A DNA stretch of 64,000 nt from an uncultured Ignatzschineria sp. (GCA_945639195.1 CALZEE010000002.1:62001-126000), one strand, 5' to 3'. Counted from the stretch's first letter, positions 28,533-38,088 are shown. Notes: generated by a model from the sequence alone, not told the origin. Program-made: numbers and translations.

Positions 28533-29660
28533 TTATGACTGATGCGCTCTTGCGATATGTTGGTGGAAGTGGGCAACCCCATGTTCACTAATCCCACTAC
28601 GTTGGCGGTCTGCCATGATTCTGCCTTGACCACGATATCCACGAGAATTCAGGCCTTTTTGCACCCCTTCTACTAAACGTAAGTCTTCAGGGCGGAATAC
28701 TGTGCGATACCATTCAATGAGTTCTTTTTGGTAAGTTGAGAGTTCTTCATTGAGGAAATAGATATCATAATATTGTAAGGTCTGACCGGCGCTTACAGGG
28801 AATTCATAAATAACGGTCATGAAATCACCGCCCGGGGGCATATTAAACATCGTGCAAGGCCAGATCCAGAATCCGTAGAATTTAGGATCTTGTAGTGACT
28901 CATCAAATTGATAAGAGGACTCAGAGGGTTTTGCCTGACCAACTTGAACCGTCCAGTTTTCATAGAGATGATGATCATATACATTAACATCAACAGAGCT
29001 TGCAAAGCTCACGTGATTCGTGGGGCAGTGATAGCACTCAATATAGTTATCGACGATTGTTTTCCAGTTAGCGGCGGTAGGGTTTACAAAGCGCGCTGCA
29101 AGTTTGAGATCAGGGATAACAGGGCAAGCCTTTTCCATTGCTTCTTTCAAACCAGGTAACTGCTCTTCAATAGGCGTGGGCGTATCTCTTGTTAAGTTAA
29201 TATACACGAATCCAGCATGTTCAGTGACATGGAAACTACTTAAGCTCATTGCATCTGCTTCGAAGTTATTCACATTTTCGCAGTTAGTCGCATGTGCTAG
29301 TTCGCCATCAAGCTTAAATGCCCAAGCATGGTATGGACAGGTGATAACATTTTTAGCCTTGCCGCCCTCGCCACTCATTAATTGATGACCTCTATGCGGG
29401 CAAACATTATAAAAGCCTCTTAGGACATTATCTCTACCCCGAATAAGAATCAGGCTTTCTCCGATGATCTCACGAATAATATAGGCGTTTTTTTCTGCAA
29501 GCTCACTGATATGAGAAACGCAGATCCATGAGTTCGCGAATATGGCTTCCTTCTCAACCTCAAAAATTTCTTCCGAGGTGTAATACTGGGCTGGAATGGT
29601 CCATGCATTGTCGAGATCTAAGTGATCTTGTAAAGAAATTGTTTTTTTTATAGTTGTCAT
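28533..29660 (-). CDS. cntA: Carnitine monooxygenase oxygenase component CntA (YeaW-like)
   Basis: Rieske non-haem iron oxygenase that cleaves L-carnitine to trimethylamine and malic semialdehyde. The 375 residues carry the Rieske ligands C87-x-H89 and C108-x2-H111. The mononuclear iron ligands H211, H216 and D326, and the E208 that in CntA replaces the usual bridging aspartate, all shift by three from the Acinetobacter enzyme. The C-terminal run RGYRGQGRIMADRQRSGISEHG is CntA-specific. Glycine betaine oxygenase GbcA is longer and differs there, so I prefer carnitine. Confidence 0.92.
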   Translation of the reverse strand: MTTIKKTISLQDHLDLDNAWTIPAQYYTSEEIFEVEKEAIFANSWICVSHISELAEKNAYIIREIIGESLILIRGRDNVLRGFYNVCPHRGHQLMSGEGGKAKNVITCPYHAWAFKLDGELAHATNCENVNNFEADAMSLSSFHVTEHAGFVYINLTRDTPTPIEEQLPGLKEAMEKACPVIPDLKLAARFVNPTAANWKTIVDNYIECYHCPTNHVSFASSVDVNVYDHHLYENWTVQVGQAKPSESSYQFDESLQDPKFYGFWIWPCTMFNMPPGGDFMTVIYEFPVSAGQTLQYYDIYFLNEELSTYQKELIEWYRTVFRPEDLRLVEGVQKGLNSRGYRGQGRIMADRQRSGISEHGVAHFHQHIARAHQS

Positions 29661-29974
29661 GACTTTCTCCTTTGATAGTTTTGTAAACTTCAGGTTTACT
29701 TTTTATGATCCTATAACAAGATGGATAGGGGGTCAATGAACTTTTATAAATTTCAAATAAAAAAAACCTTAAACGGCTTTAAATGCCAATTAAATGATAT
29801 TTATCAGTAGTTTTGATAGTTGATATATTTATTGTTTGATACTAATCAATGAAAGTTATTTTAGTAGTAAGTAAATATCTTATTGACGGATGGGGGAGAT
29901 ATGGGCTAAAAGTGTAAACCATGGGTGACTTTTGTGTTGCCAATAATAAAAATAATATAATGGAGGATTATATA
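29661..29974. other. Divergent control region between cntA and the BCCT gene
   Basis: 314 bp, AT-rich. Contains the cntA promoter and operator listed next. It may also hold a BCCT promoter (TTGACG at 29883-29888, 18 bp, TAAAAG), with a single GTAAAC half-site at 29913-29918 near its start point. Confidence 0.5.
29683..29736 (-). promoter_or_regulatory. cntA promoter with GTAAAC inverted repeat at the start point
   Basis: On the minus strand TTGACC (29736-29731), 17 bp, TAGGAT (29713-29708). The inverted repeat GTAAAC-N5-GTTTAC (29683-29699) covers about +2 to +18, a typical repressor position. Confidence 0.6.
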
Positions 29975-31516
29975 ATGATGAGGAGCAAGAAAGCGGTATT
30001 TTATATCTCTTTAGGCTTAAGTTTGCTGATTATAGCCTTAGGGGTAATGATACCTGACCAAGTAGAGCGGTTTTCGAAAGGGTCGTTAGTGTTTATTTAC
30101 AATAATTTGGGCTGGTTTATTTTAGGTTCTGTTTTAGTATTCTTTCTCTTCTGTATGTATTTAGCAGTTACAAAATTTGGACATATTCGATTAGGGGATG
30201 ACAATGATCGACCGGAATATAATACGGCGACTTGGATAGGAATGCTTTTTAGTGCCTCTATTGGTATTAGTTTAGTCTTTTGGGGCGTTGCTGAACCTGT
30301 ATCGTATTATATCGATCCTCCAGTAGGAGAAGGTTATACGGAGCAAGCTGCAAAAACGGCAATGCAGTATGTCTATTTGCATTGGGGAGTATCTGCATGG
30401 GCTTGTTATGCTTTGGTGGGGGTATCTTTAGCTTTCTTCCAATTTAGAAAAAAACTACCCGCATCTTTAAGTTCCGTTTTTTACCCATTAGTGGGTGATC
30501 GTATTAGGGGTGCATTTGGGAAGTGGATTGATATTTTAGTCATTTTCTCTGTTGTAATTGGTATCGCGACATCCCTTGGGTTTGGGACTTTACAAGTGAA
30601 TAGTGGCTTGAATTTATTATGGGACGTTCCTGTATCAACGCAAGTGCAGTTTGGCATCATTGCGATTGTAACGGTGATCTATGTTTCATCGACCATTTCA
30701 GGATTACAGGGAGCGATTAAGCACCTTTCAAACCTCAATATGTTCTTAGCATTTGCATTATTAGGATTTGTACTCTTCTTGGGCCCAACGCAAACAATTT
30801 TTAAAGTCATGTTCCAAGGATTAGGGGATTACGCCCAAAACTTTATTAATATGTCATTACGCACAGAACCCTATGGTAATGGTGATTGGATCGCAAACTG
30901 GACACTCTTCTATTTTGGATGGTGGATTGCTTGGGCACCTTTAGTGGGGAGCTTTGTGGCGAGAATCTCAAAAGGAAGAACAATCAGAGAGTTTATGATT
31001 GGTGCCGTATTTATCCCTGTAATAGGTTCTTTCTTCTGGTTTGCCGTGATGGGAGGAAGTGCTATTCATATTATTCAAAATCTTGGTGAAACAGCGCTTG
31101 CTCAGGCAGTTGCCAATGATGTTACTTCTGCTTTCTTTGTCTTCTTGGAATATTTCCCATATCCTGTATTTACCAGTATTTTAACGATGGTATTAGTGAT
31201 GATCTTCTTTATCACTTCTGCAAACTCGGCACTGTTTGTTTTAGGTATGGTGAGTGAAAATGGCAATCCTAATCCATCTAATAAAGTGAAAGTGATTTGG
31301 GGGATCGTAATTGGTGCGATTTCTACCGTTTTAATTATTACAGGAGGATTGGCAGGATTACAGTCGGCGTTAGTGGCAATGTCTATTCCGCTTGCGGTGA
31401 TGATGTTAGCGATTTGTGTGTCGACCTATAAAGGATTAAAGAGTGAGCTAAAGTTAGAGAAAGAGCGCTCTAAACAGCGAAAGGCATTAAAACGTGCTAA
31501 AACACTCACTCCCTAA
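29975..31516 (+). CDS. BCCT-family quaternary amine transporter (carnitine/betaine/choline)
   Basis: Secondary transporter of 513 residues with 12 predicted spans. The BCCT signature is present (NWTLFYFGWWIAWAPLVGSFVARISKGRTIREF region, about residues 305-337), as is the substrate/sodium helix FSASIGISLVFWGVAEP. E. coli yeaV occupies the same place beside yeaWX, so carnitine import is likely, but betaine or choline cannot be excluded. The ATG at 29975 has GGAGG eight bases before it, whereas the in-frame ATG at 29921 has no such site. Confidence 0.88.
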   Translation: MMRSKKAVFYISLGLSLLIIALGVMIPDQVERFSKGSLVFIYNNLGWFILGSVLVFFLFCMYLAVTKFGHIRLGDDNDRPEYNTATWIGMLFSASIGISLVFWGVAEPVSYYIDPPVGEGYTEQAAKTAMQYVYLHWGVSAWACYALVGVSLAFFQFRKKLPASLSSVFYPLVGDRIRGAFGKWIDILVIFSVVIGIATSLGFGTLQVNSGLNLLWDVPVSTQVQFGIIAIVTVIYVSSTISGLQGAIKHLSNLNMFLAFALLGFVLFLGPTQTIFKVMFQGLGDYAQNFINMSLRTEPYGNGDWIANWTLFYFGWWIAWAPLVGSFVARISKGRTIREFMIGAVFIPVIGSFFWFAVMGGSAIHIIQNLGETALAQAVANDVTSAFFVFLEYFPYPVFTSILTMVLVMIFFITSANSALFVLGMVSENGNPNPSNKVKVIWGIVIGAISTVLIITGGLAGLQSALVAMSIPLAVMMLAICVSTYKGLKSELKLEKERSKQRKALKRAKTLTP

Positions 31517-31599
31517 ATGCCCACATATCGATGTGTAAATAATCAATCAAGATGATGCGTTTTTGCGAATAGATAATCCTTAAGCAACAATCATTCTTT

Positions 31600-31626
31600 A
31601 AAAGTCAGCTTTTTGCTGGCTTTTTT
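31600..31626 (+). terminator. Intrinsic terminator after the BCCT gene
   Basis: 9-bp stem AAAGTCAGC/GCTGGCTTT (one wobble), five-T loop, then a T-run. Confidence 0.75.
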
Positions 31627-31721
31627 AATGGATAAAATGCCGGTGTTATTTCAAGGTTGAGGGACCATGTTAACGATGCAGTTGACAGCGTAATGGATCC
31701 ATATCGCTGAAAACTTTCCAT

Positions 31722-31763
31722 AAAAAAGCTCCCAACAAGAGAATCTCTTTGGGAGCTTTTTTT
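31722..31763. terminator. Bidirectional terminator before the thioesterase gene
   Basis: 13-bp perfect stem AAAAAGCTCCCAA/TTGGGAGCTTTTT with A-run left and T-run right; serves the minus-strand thioesterase. Confidence 0.85.
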
Positions 31764-31809
31764 AAGAAGCATTCATTATTCTCTAATGAATGCGCTTTAA
31801 ATTTGTGGT

Positions 31810-32304
31810 TTATTCGTCGTCAGACTCATCTTTGATCTGCGCTTTATCAAAGGCGAGACGTGAATTTAAACGAAGTACGGCATTATCGAAACGACGTTGG
31901 TCGGTTCTGTTACGAATTTCGAGTCTTGGAATAGGGGTTGGCTTACCATTGTCGTTTATCGCAACCATGGTGAAGTAGCAACTGTTTGTGTGACGAACTT
32001 CACGCGTTTTAATGTTTTTTGCTTCAACGCGGATACCGATCTCCATAGAAGTGCGGCCAACGTAGTTTACATTTGCGTGGAAGGTTACGAGCTCTTGCAC
32101 GTAAATGGGCTGTTTAAAAACAACTTTGTCTACAGAGAGCGTTACAACGTAACTTCCGGCATACTGGCTTGCGCATGCGTATGCTACTTGATCGAGTAAC
32201 TTAAGAATATTCCCCCCGTGAATGTTGCCCGAGAAGTTGACCATATCTGGTGTCATCAGAACTGTCATACTCAACTCACGTGTTGGTGTTTTCGTATCAA
32301 TCAT
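31810..32304 (-). CDS. Acyl-CoA thioesterase, YciA-like hotdog fold
   Basis: Single hotdog domain protein of 164 residues that hydrolyses acyl-CoA thioesters. The family signature is PDMVNFSGNIHGGNILKLLDQVAYACA, with the catalytic Asp on the long helix, followed by the VDKVVFKQPI and GRTSMEIGIRVEA strands. The C-terminal 35 residues are charged and extend past the YciA core. I start at the ATG at 32304 because AGGAAAA precedes it; the upstream TTG has no ribosome-binding site. Chain-length preference unknown. Confidence 0.87.
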   Translation of the reverse strand: MIDTKTPTRELSMTVLMTPDMVNFSGNIHGGNILKLLDQVAYACASQYAGSYVVTLSVDKVVFKQPIYVQELVTFHANVNYVGRTSMEIGIRVEAKNIKTREVRHTNSCYFTMVAINDNGKPTPIPRLEIRNRTDQRRFDNAVLRLNSRLAFDKAQIKDESDDE

Positions 32305-32470
32305 TTTTCCTGTCTCATTCCAAGTCAATAAAAGGTATAATCGCTCTCTATTATAGGGGGTTATTCCAGAATCATACAGCGATAACCCATTCTTTTTTTA
32401 TATGGGAGTCATAGCGGTTGCTAATTCTCCGCTCCTCTTTATATCACGATAAAATATTCCGGCAAGATAA

Positions 32471-34723
32471 ATGAGTTATTTAGAACAATTAAATAAGAGT
32501 CAATATGAAGCAGTTACAGCCCCTCTTGGCCCTGTAAGAGTCCTTGCGGGCGCAGGATCTGGGAAGACGCGTGTACTTATTTCTAGAATCGCTTGGTTGT
32601 TAGAAACAGAACAGTCAGAATCTTACGGCATTCTTGCCGTGACCTTTACTAATAAAGCGGCCTTTGAGATGCGTACGCGCCTTGAAGATACCCTGCGATT
32701 TTCTGCGCGGGGTATGTGGATTGGGACTTTCCACTCCTTGTGTCACAGGATGTTGAGAACTCATCATCGTGAAGCAGGGCTCGTCGATAACTTTCAAATT
32801 CTCGATAGTGATGATCAAACCCGACTTTGTCGCCGTGTCATCCGGGCGCGGGGTATGGATGAGAAGCTTTATCAGCCCAAAATTTTAGCATCATTTATTA
32901 ATGGGCATAAAGAAGAGGGCAGACGTGCACAACATATCGAGTCTTATAATGATGCATTTACGCGCAATTTAATCGAGCTCTATAAAGATTATCAAGCGCT
33001 GTGTGATCAGTCTGGATTGGTAGATTTTTCGGAGATCCTTCTTCGCTCATTGGAGATGCTGAGAAATAATCCACCGATCCTCAATCATTATCAAGAACGA
33101 TTTAAATTCGTGTTAGTAGACGAGTTTCAAGATACCAATAGTGTGCAGTATGCTTGGTTACAGATGATGTCTGGGAAATCACGCAATCTTTTTGTTGTTG
33201 GGGATGATGATCAGTCTATTTACGGCTGGCGCGGCGCAAAAATTGAGAACATTCTCCATTTTGACGAGCATTTTGACGATGTGACAACGGTGCGTCTTGA
33301 GCAGAATTATCGCTCAACGAAAGCGATTTTAGAAGCGGCTAACCACGTGATTGAAAAAAACGCGGATCGTTTAGATAAAAGACTCTGGACAGAGAACGAG
33401 TCAGATCAGCCAATTATCGCTTATCGCGGGACCGATGGTTATGATGAGGCGCGTTTTGTCGTAGAAACCATTAAAGAGAAGCTTCGCGAAGGTTATAAAA
33501 AATCTGATATCGCGATTCTTTATCGATCCAACGCGCAATCGCGACTCTTTGAAGAGTTGTTGTTACGCGGCCAAGTTCCATATCGTGTTTATGGTGGATT
33601 ACGATTCTTTGACCGGGCTGAGATCAAAGATATTATGTCTTATCTTCGCATGGTGATTAATCCGCAAGATGATGTTTCGCTTGAAAGAAGTATGACAACG
33701 CCGCCCAAAGGAATTGGCCAAGCAACAATCGAAACCATTCGAGAATTTGCTGCTGAGAATCGTTTATCGCTTTGGGACTCAATGCATTTATTGCTTGAAA
33801 ATCAAGCGCTCTCTAAACGGGCTCATAATGTTCTTATGGCGTACTACGAGCAAGTGATCGATCTCGGGCAAAAAATCATGAGTATGAAGCTCGATGAGTT
33901 CTTTGGCTATGCGATTGAAGCCAGTGGTTTAAAACCGCACTATAAAAAAGAACCTCTGAATCGTGGGGAAGACCGTATTGATAACTTAAACGAGCTGATT
34001 ACCGCTGCGGAATACTTTATGATGAGCGATCAAGTCGAGCTCGCATTTAGTGAGGAGCTCGTGGATGTGAAGACGCTCAGTACGCGAGAGCAACTCGATG
34101 CCTTTATGGGACAAACATCACTAGATTCAAGTGAAGCACAAGCGGAAGCGGATGAAGATAGTATTCAGCTTATGACGCTCCATGCTTCAAAAGGGCTAGA
34201 ATTCCCAATTGTCTTCTTAGTCGGGATGGAAGATGGCATGTTCCCGAGTGATGCAGCGATTAATGAAGCCGGAAGAATTGAAGAGGAGCGCCGTTTGGCT
34301 TACGTGGGGATTACGCGTGCGGAGAAGATCCTCTATATGTTAGGGGCAGAGCAGCGAATGATTTATGGTAAAACCCTCAGAATGCCACCATCACGCTTCT
34401 TAAGAGATATTCCAGAGCACTTAATCCAAGCGATTGGTCCGGCGGTGGAGATTCGCCAAACCTTATCTGGTTATAATCGAGGATCATCAGGATATGGTGG
34501 CTATGGTTCTCAATCTGTGGCTGCTAGAACACGCAATACCGCAACGCTTGATGATAATATTGATGGCTACAAGATTGGTCAATTTGTCTCACATCCGAAA
34601 TTTGGCGAAGGCGTGATTCAGGGCTTTGAAGGTGTAGGTGCAAGTACGCGTGTGATTGTGGAGTTCTCTCAATCAGGGCGAAAAGTATTAGTGTTAGGCT
34701 ATGCGAATTTAACGATTATGTAA
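32471..34723 (+). CDS. uvrD: DNA helicase II UvrD
   Basis: 3'-5' superfamily 1A helicase used in mismatch and nucleotide-excision repair, 750 residues. Motif I is GAGSGKT (27-33), motif Ia VTFTNKAA, Ic WIGTFHSL, II LVDEFQDT, III GDDDQSIYGWRGA, IV QNYRST, V LMTLHASKGLEF and VI YVGITRAEK. The last about 45 residues (YKIGQFVSHPKFGEGVI) form the UvrD/PcrA C-terminal Tudor-like domain that contacts RNA polymerase, joined by a Gly/Tyr/Ser-rich linker. The sequence matches UvrD more than Rep. Confidence 0.94.
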   Translation: MSYLEQLNKSQYEAVTAPLGPVRVLAGAGSGKTRVLISRIAWLLETEQSESYGILAVTFTNKAAFEMRTRLEDTLRFSARGMWIGTFHSLCHRMLRTHHREAGLVDNFQILDSDDQTRLCRRVIRARGMDEKLYQPKILASFINGHKEEGRRAQHIESYNDAFTRNLIELYKDYQALCDQSGLVDFSEILLRSLEMLRNNPPILNHYQERFKFVLVDEFQDTNSVQYAWLQMMSGKSRNLFVVGDDDQSIYGWRGAKIENILHFDEHFDDVTTVRLEQNYRSTKAILEAANHVIEKNADRLDKRLWTENESDQPIIAYRGTDGYDEARFVVETIKEKLREGYKKSDIAILYRSNAQSRLFEELLLRGQVPYRVYGGLRFFDRAEIKDIMSYLRMVINPQDDVSLERSMTTPPKGIGQATIETIREFAAENRLSLWDSMHLLLENQALSKRAHNVLMAYYEQVIDLGQKIMSMKLDEFFGYAIEASGLKPHYKKEPLNRGEDRIDNLNELITAAEYFMMSDQVELAFSEELVDVKTLSTREQLDAFMGQTSLDSSEAQAEADEDSIQLMTLHASKGLEFPIVFLVGMEDGMFPSDAAINEAGRIEEERRLAYVGITRAEKILYMLGAEQRMIYGKTLRMPPSRFLRDIPEHLIQAIGPAVEIRQTLSGYNRGSSGYGGYGSQSVAARTRNTATLDDNIDGYKIGQFVSHPKFGEGVIQGFEGVGASTRVIVEFSQSGRKVLVLGYANLTIM

Positions 34724-34766
34724 AAATAGAGAAATATTTTCTAGAAGAATAATCAGCTTTTTTGAT

Positions 34767-34799
34767 AAAACTCTCATAGATTTTCTATGAGAGTTTTTT
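34767..34799 (+). terminator. Intrinsic terminator after uvrD
   Basis: 14-bp perfect stem (34767-34780 with 34784-34797), three-base loop, T-run. Confidence 0.9.
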
Positions 34800-34974
34800 A
34801 ATCCCGTTTTATTTCATTTGTTCCAAATAAGAAAAATAGATTTTCTAATCTACTGTCTTTTAAAAACAATTGTTTGTAATTATTATTAGTGTGTTGCGAT
34901 AGAGGTTGCTAGGTGGAACTGAGGTGATTTTTAATTTCTCAGACAACAATTATAAATTATAAGGGATATGAAAA

Positions 34975-35659
34975 ATGAAGTATAAAAGAATGATTATTGC
35001 AGGCACATTACTTTCTGTCATTGGCTTAGCTAGCGCACAAACAGAAGAGGCTTACTACGTTTCTGGTAAATTGATCTATGCAGAGCATAAGGCAAAAAAT
35101 ATGGATACAAGTGCGAGACCAGGGATCGGGGCATTTGTCTCAGGAGACAATAGTAAAAAATATATGAGCGGATCAGTCGCTTTAGGTTATCAATTCGCTT
35201 CAGATTGGAGAGTAGAGGGGGAATATACTATTCCTAAAAAAAAATGAGTATACAAGTGGTTCTACGGCATTTTCTACGAGCTTTAATCATCATAAAATTA
35301 AAGCTCAGCGATTGATGGTGAATGTATATAAAGACTTTTATTTAACGCCAGAATTTGGTCTATACGCCACAGCCGGACTTGGTGTTTCTGAACTGAAATC
35401 AAGTGGCTGGCAGGGAAATGAGAGCCGTCAATATCATAAAAATACTGATCGTAATATTACTTATTCAGTTGGTGTAGGCGCAACTTATCGCCCAATTGAA
35501 AAGCTTAATATTGATTTTGGTTATCGATTTGTTGATATGGGAAAAACAGAGAGTGGTTGGAATGCTTTCGGTAATGCTAGAGGACTTCAGGATGAACAGA
35601 TGAAAGCAAAAGTCGAATCCAACGAGCTCTATTTGGGTATCAGATACACTATTCCATAA
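34975..35659 (+). pseudogene. Opacity-type outer-membrane beta-barrel protein, frame broken at an A9 tract
   Basis: The first frame (34975-35247) gives a signal peptide (cleavage after ASA, about residue 21) and three beta strands, then stops right after nine A. Reading with eight A joins it without loss to the next frame, which continues NEYTSGSTAF and further strands to the stop at 35659. That gives a 227-residue eight-stranded opacity/OmpA-like barrel. Both halves keep barrel alternation and join mid-strand, so the gene is intact apart from one base. It is either phase-variable and OFF here, a sequencing slip, or a fresh mutation. The last residue is Pro, not the usual aromatic. Confidence 0.8.
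35236..35244 (+). repeat. Homopolymer A9 inside the barrel gene
   Basis: Nine A in the coding region, exactly where the frame breaks. Loss of one base (A8) restores the full frame. Confidence 0.95.
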
Positions 35660-36001
35660 ATTGAAGTCCCTATTGAGTCATTGGCGATTATGGGGGTAAT
35701 GGGAACATGCTAAAAACATGTTGTAGATCAATATGTCAAAGTAGAAGGCTGTTACACTACCAAACATTCCCTAGTAGTAAGTCTCTCTTATAAATCTTGG
35801 TGACTCCATTCTCTTGAGATTTTCTTTGTGAGGGGCTTGCAATTGTGGCTGGTTTTGACAATCGTTGAAGCCAGTTTTTTTTGTCCAAAATTTGTAGAAA
35901 GAGACAATATTAGTAGGGCGAGCGAATAGGATTACAGATTTACATTGCGCTTTCATCGCGTTACTCTGTTGATTCCTTCCCTCTGTCAGGAGTTAGTTAA
36001 A
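35660..36001. other. Spacer between the barrel gene and acuI-like gene
   Basis: 342 bp, no gene. Around 35843-35882 a short GGCT/AGCC stem precedes eight T and may act as a weak terminator; otherwise featureless. Confidence 0.4.
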
Positions 36002-36988
36002 ATGTTCAAAGCCCTTGTTTTAAATAGTGAGCCTACTTTTTCATGCGAAGAGACTTTATTGCCAGAATCACTCTTGCAACAAGAGCGTGGAGATACTTTA
36101 GTCGAGGTTCATTATTCAACACTTAACTATAAAGATGCGCTAGCTATTACCAATAGTGGCAAGATTGCTAGGCGCTTTCCGATGATTCCCGGGATTGATT
36201 TCTCCGGCATTATCCTTGAGACAAGCTATCCGGATTTAGCTGTGGGAGATAAGGTCTTTATGAATGGACTTGGATTGGGGGAGAATCATTTTGGTGGACT
36301 TGCTGCAAAAGCATACGTTGCCGGAGAAAATCTCTTAAAAGTGCCGGAAGGCTATACGCCAGAAAGTGTCATGGCATTTGGTACAGCGGGTTATACGGCA
36401 GCACTCTGCGTGAATCGTTTATTAGATCATGGGATAGAACCTTCTGCCGGTGAAATTTTGGTTTCAGGCGCATCAGGTGGCGTTGGAATGGTCGCAATTA
36501 TGTTGCTCTCGAAACTTGGTTTTGAGGTCGTAGCCCTCACATCGAAGCAGCAAGAAGTGGATTTCTTTAAAGCATTGGGCGCTTCAAGAATTGAAGATGG
36601 AACCGCTTTTTATGAGGCGGGAGGGATGCTTCAAAAATCTCGCTACCAAGCTGCGGTAGATGTCTTGGGATCTGTACCATTGAGTAATATCTGTGCGCAG
36701 TTGCAATATGGCGGGATTGTTGCTGCCTGTGGTTTGGCGCGAGGAATGGATCTACCTACAACGATGGCACCCTTTATTTTACGCGATATCACTTTAGCAG
36801 GAGTAGACAGCGTGATGGCGCCTAAAGCAAAGCGTTTGCGCGCATGGGAATTATTAAGTCGCCTGATTTCAGAAGCTAACATCATGAGACATGTTGAGCA
36901 CATTCACTTTGATGAGGTGATTGGTGTTTCCGAAAAGATGATGCGTGGGGAGATCCGTGGTCGATTTGTTGTAGAAATCGGCGCATAG
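36002..36988 (+). CDS. Quinone-oxidoreductase-like MDR protein, AcuI/YhdH family
   Basis: Zinc-free medium-chain dehydrogenase of 328 residues. The N-terminal catalytic domain has LNYKDALAITNSGKIARRFPMIPGIDFSG, which marks the AcuI/YhdH group, then FGTAGYTAALCV and the nucleotide loop VSGASGGVGMVA. AcuI reduces acryloyl-CoA to propionyl-CoA with NADPH, so that is the likely activity. The ATG at 36002 has AGGAG; the frame extends upstream without one. No dimethylsulphoniopropionate genes are nearby. Confidence 0.87.
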   Translation: MFKALVLNSEPTFSCEETLLPESLLQQERGDTLVEVHYSTLNYKDALAITNSGKIARRFPMIPGIDFSGIILETSYPDLAVGDKVFMNGLGLGENHFGGLAAKAYVAGENLLKVPEGYTPESVMAFGTAGYTAALCVNRLLDHGIEPSAGEILVSGASGGVGMVAIMLLSKLGFEVVALTSKQQEVDFFKALGASRIEDGTAFYEAGGMLQKSRYQAAVDVLGSVPLSNICAQLQYGGIVAACGLARGMDLPTTMAPFILRDITLAGVDSVMAPKAKRLRAWELLSRLISEANIMRHVEHIHFDEVIGVSEKMMRGEIRGRFVVEIGA

Positions 36989-37060
36989 GTTTTTGTATTC
37001 ATCGTACTTTAAAGCAAGTTAAAAATTGGCGTAAGCATGGCGTAGGGCGTATAAAACGAA

Positions 37061-37573
37061 CTACGCCTCTTTATTGCGCGGTAGTTCATGAAAATTACGA
37101 TTAAAATAGATGAGTGCATCCCCTTCATCTCGCATGGTCATATTATCAAGCTCTAAAATAAAGAGCGTATGAGTTCCCACTTCATAGGTTGCGACAATAG
37201 AGCCTTCTAGGTTCGCAATGGCGCCTTGAAGAATCGGGAGCTTTCCTTTTCCTTCAATGAAGGCAAATTTTTCAAAGCGTTCTTCCATTGTGACAGGGTG
37301 CATCCCACCAAAGTATTCAGCGGCCAGTTGTTGGTCAGCGCTGAGAATATTCACCGCCATTCGAGAGTTTGCTTTGAATGCCTCGTTCGTGGCACTATTG
37401 CGGTTAATGGAGACCATCATCGTAGGAGGAGAATCTGTGATTGAGACAACCGCCGTTGCAGTAAGGCCACAACGACCTGCGATCCCATTTGTGGTGATCA
37501 CATTTACGCCGGCACCGAGTGTTGCCATGGCATCTCTAAAGATTATCTTGATATCTTGATGTATGTCATCCAT
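37061..37573 (-). CDS. HpaC-like NAD(P)H:flavin reductase
   Basis: Flavin reductase of the HpaC/RutF family, 170 residues, which supplies reduced FMN or FAD to two-component monooxygenases. The conserved core is FRDAMATLGAGVNVITTNG, GLTATAVVSITDSPPTMMVSINR and the closing GTHTLFILELDN and LIYFNRNFH. The closest familiar relative is HpaC of 4-hydroxyphenylacetate hydroxylase, but no hpaB is in the window, so the partner is unknown. Confidence 0.85.
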   Translation of the reverse strand: MDDIHQDIKIIFRDAMATLGAGVNVITTNGIAGRCGLTATAVVSITDSPPTMMVSINRNSATNEAFKANSRMAVNILSADQQLAAEYFGGMHPVTMEERFEKFAFIEGKGKLPILQGAIANLEGSIVATYEVGTHTLFILELDNMTMRDEGDALIYFNRNFHELPRNKEA

Positions 37574-37788
37574 TTACCCCTCCTTTTTCTTGACTCTCTG
37601 ATTTTAGCGCTTTAAGAATGATTTGCAAAAAATAATGGTTTTATATTTTGAGATAACGATTTTTTGACACAAAAGGCATTACTATTAGGTCTATTAAGAT
37701 CATACTTTTTTACGCGAAGATTTAGATGGTTATTTTGAATAATTGATTGATAACAATACGCTCATAGAGCTCTTATAGGAGATGATTA

Positions 37789-38088
37789 ATGACACTACGC
37801 TTAATCGCTGAAGATTTTATTGACCCAAAGCAGATCAGCAAAGTTTTACCACTTTACGCAGAGTTAATCACACAAACTCGAAAAGAACCAGGCTGCCGCG
37901 CTTATGAACTCTGCCGAGATCTTAAACAACCCGGGCATTTTCTGTTTATCGAAGAATGGGTGGATGATAAGGCATTAGCAGAGCATGTTGCGACAGAGCA
38001 TTTCCAAAGATTAGTGCCGCTCATTGATCAGTATAGTATTCAAGCATCACGATTTACGCATATGACGACGGTTAATTGCGAGAGTTAA
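37789..38088 (+). CDS. Antibiotic-biosynthesis-monooxygenase-domain protein (YgiN-like)
   Basis: Small ABM-domain protein of 99 residues forming the dimeric ferredoxin-like fold of YgiN, a putative quinol monooxygenase. Seen are the segments LPLYAELITQTRKEPGCRAYEL and FLFIEEWVDDKALAEHVATEHFQ, which are diagnostic. It needs no cofactor in relatives that have been tested. It is divergent from the flavin reductase, which may be coincidence. GGAG precedes the start. Confidence 0.85.
   Translation: MTLRLIAEDFIDPKQISKVLPLYAELITQTRKEPGCRAYELCRDLKQPGHFLFIEEWVDDKALAEHVATEHFQRLVPLIDQYSIQASRFTHMTTVNCES

Noticed and set aside
28533-29660. Oxygenase as glycine betaine demethylase GbcA
   Set aside because: Length, E208 in the bridging position and the C-terminal motif fit CntA; GbcA is longer. 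Betaine remains a formal possibility.
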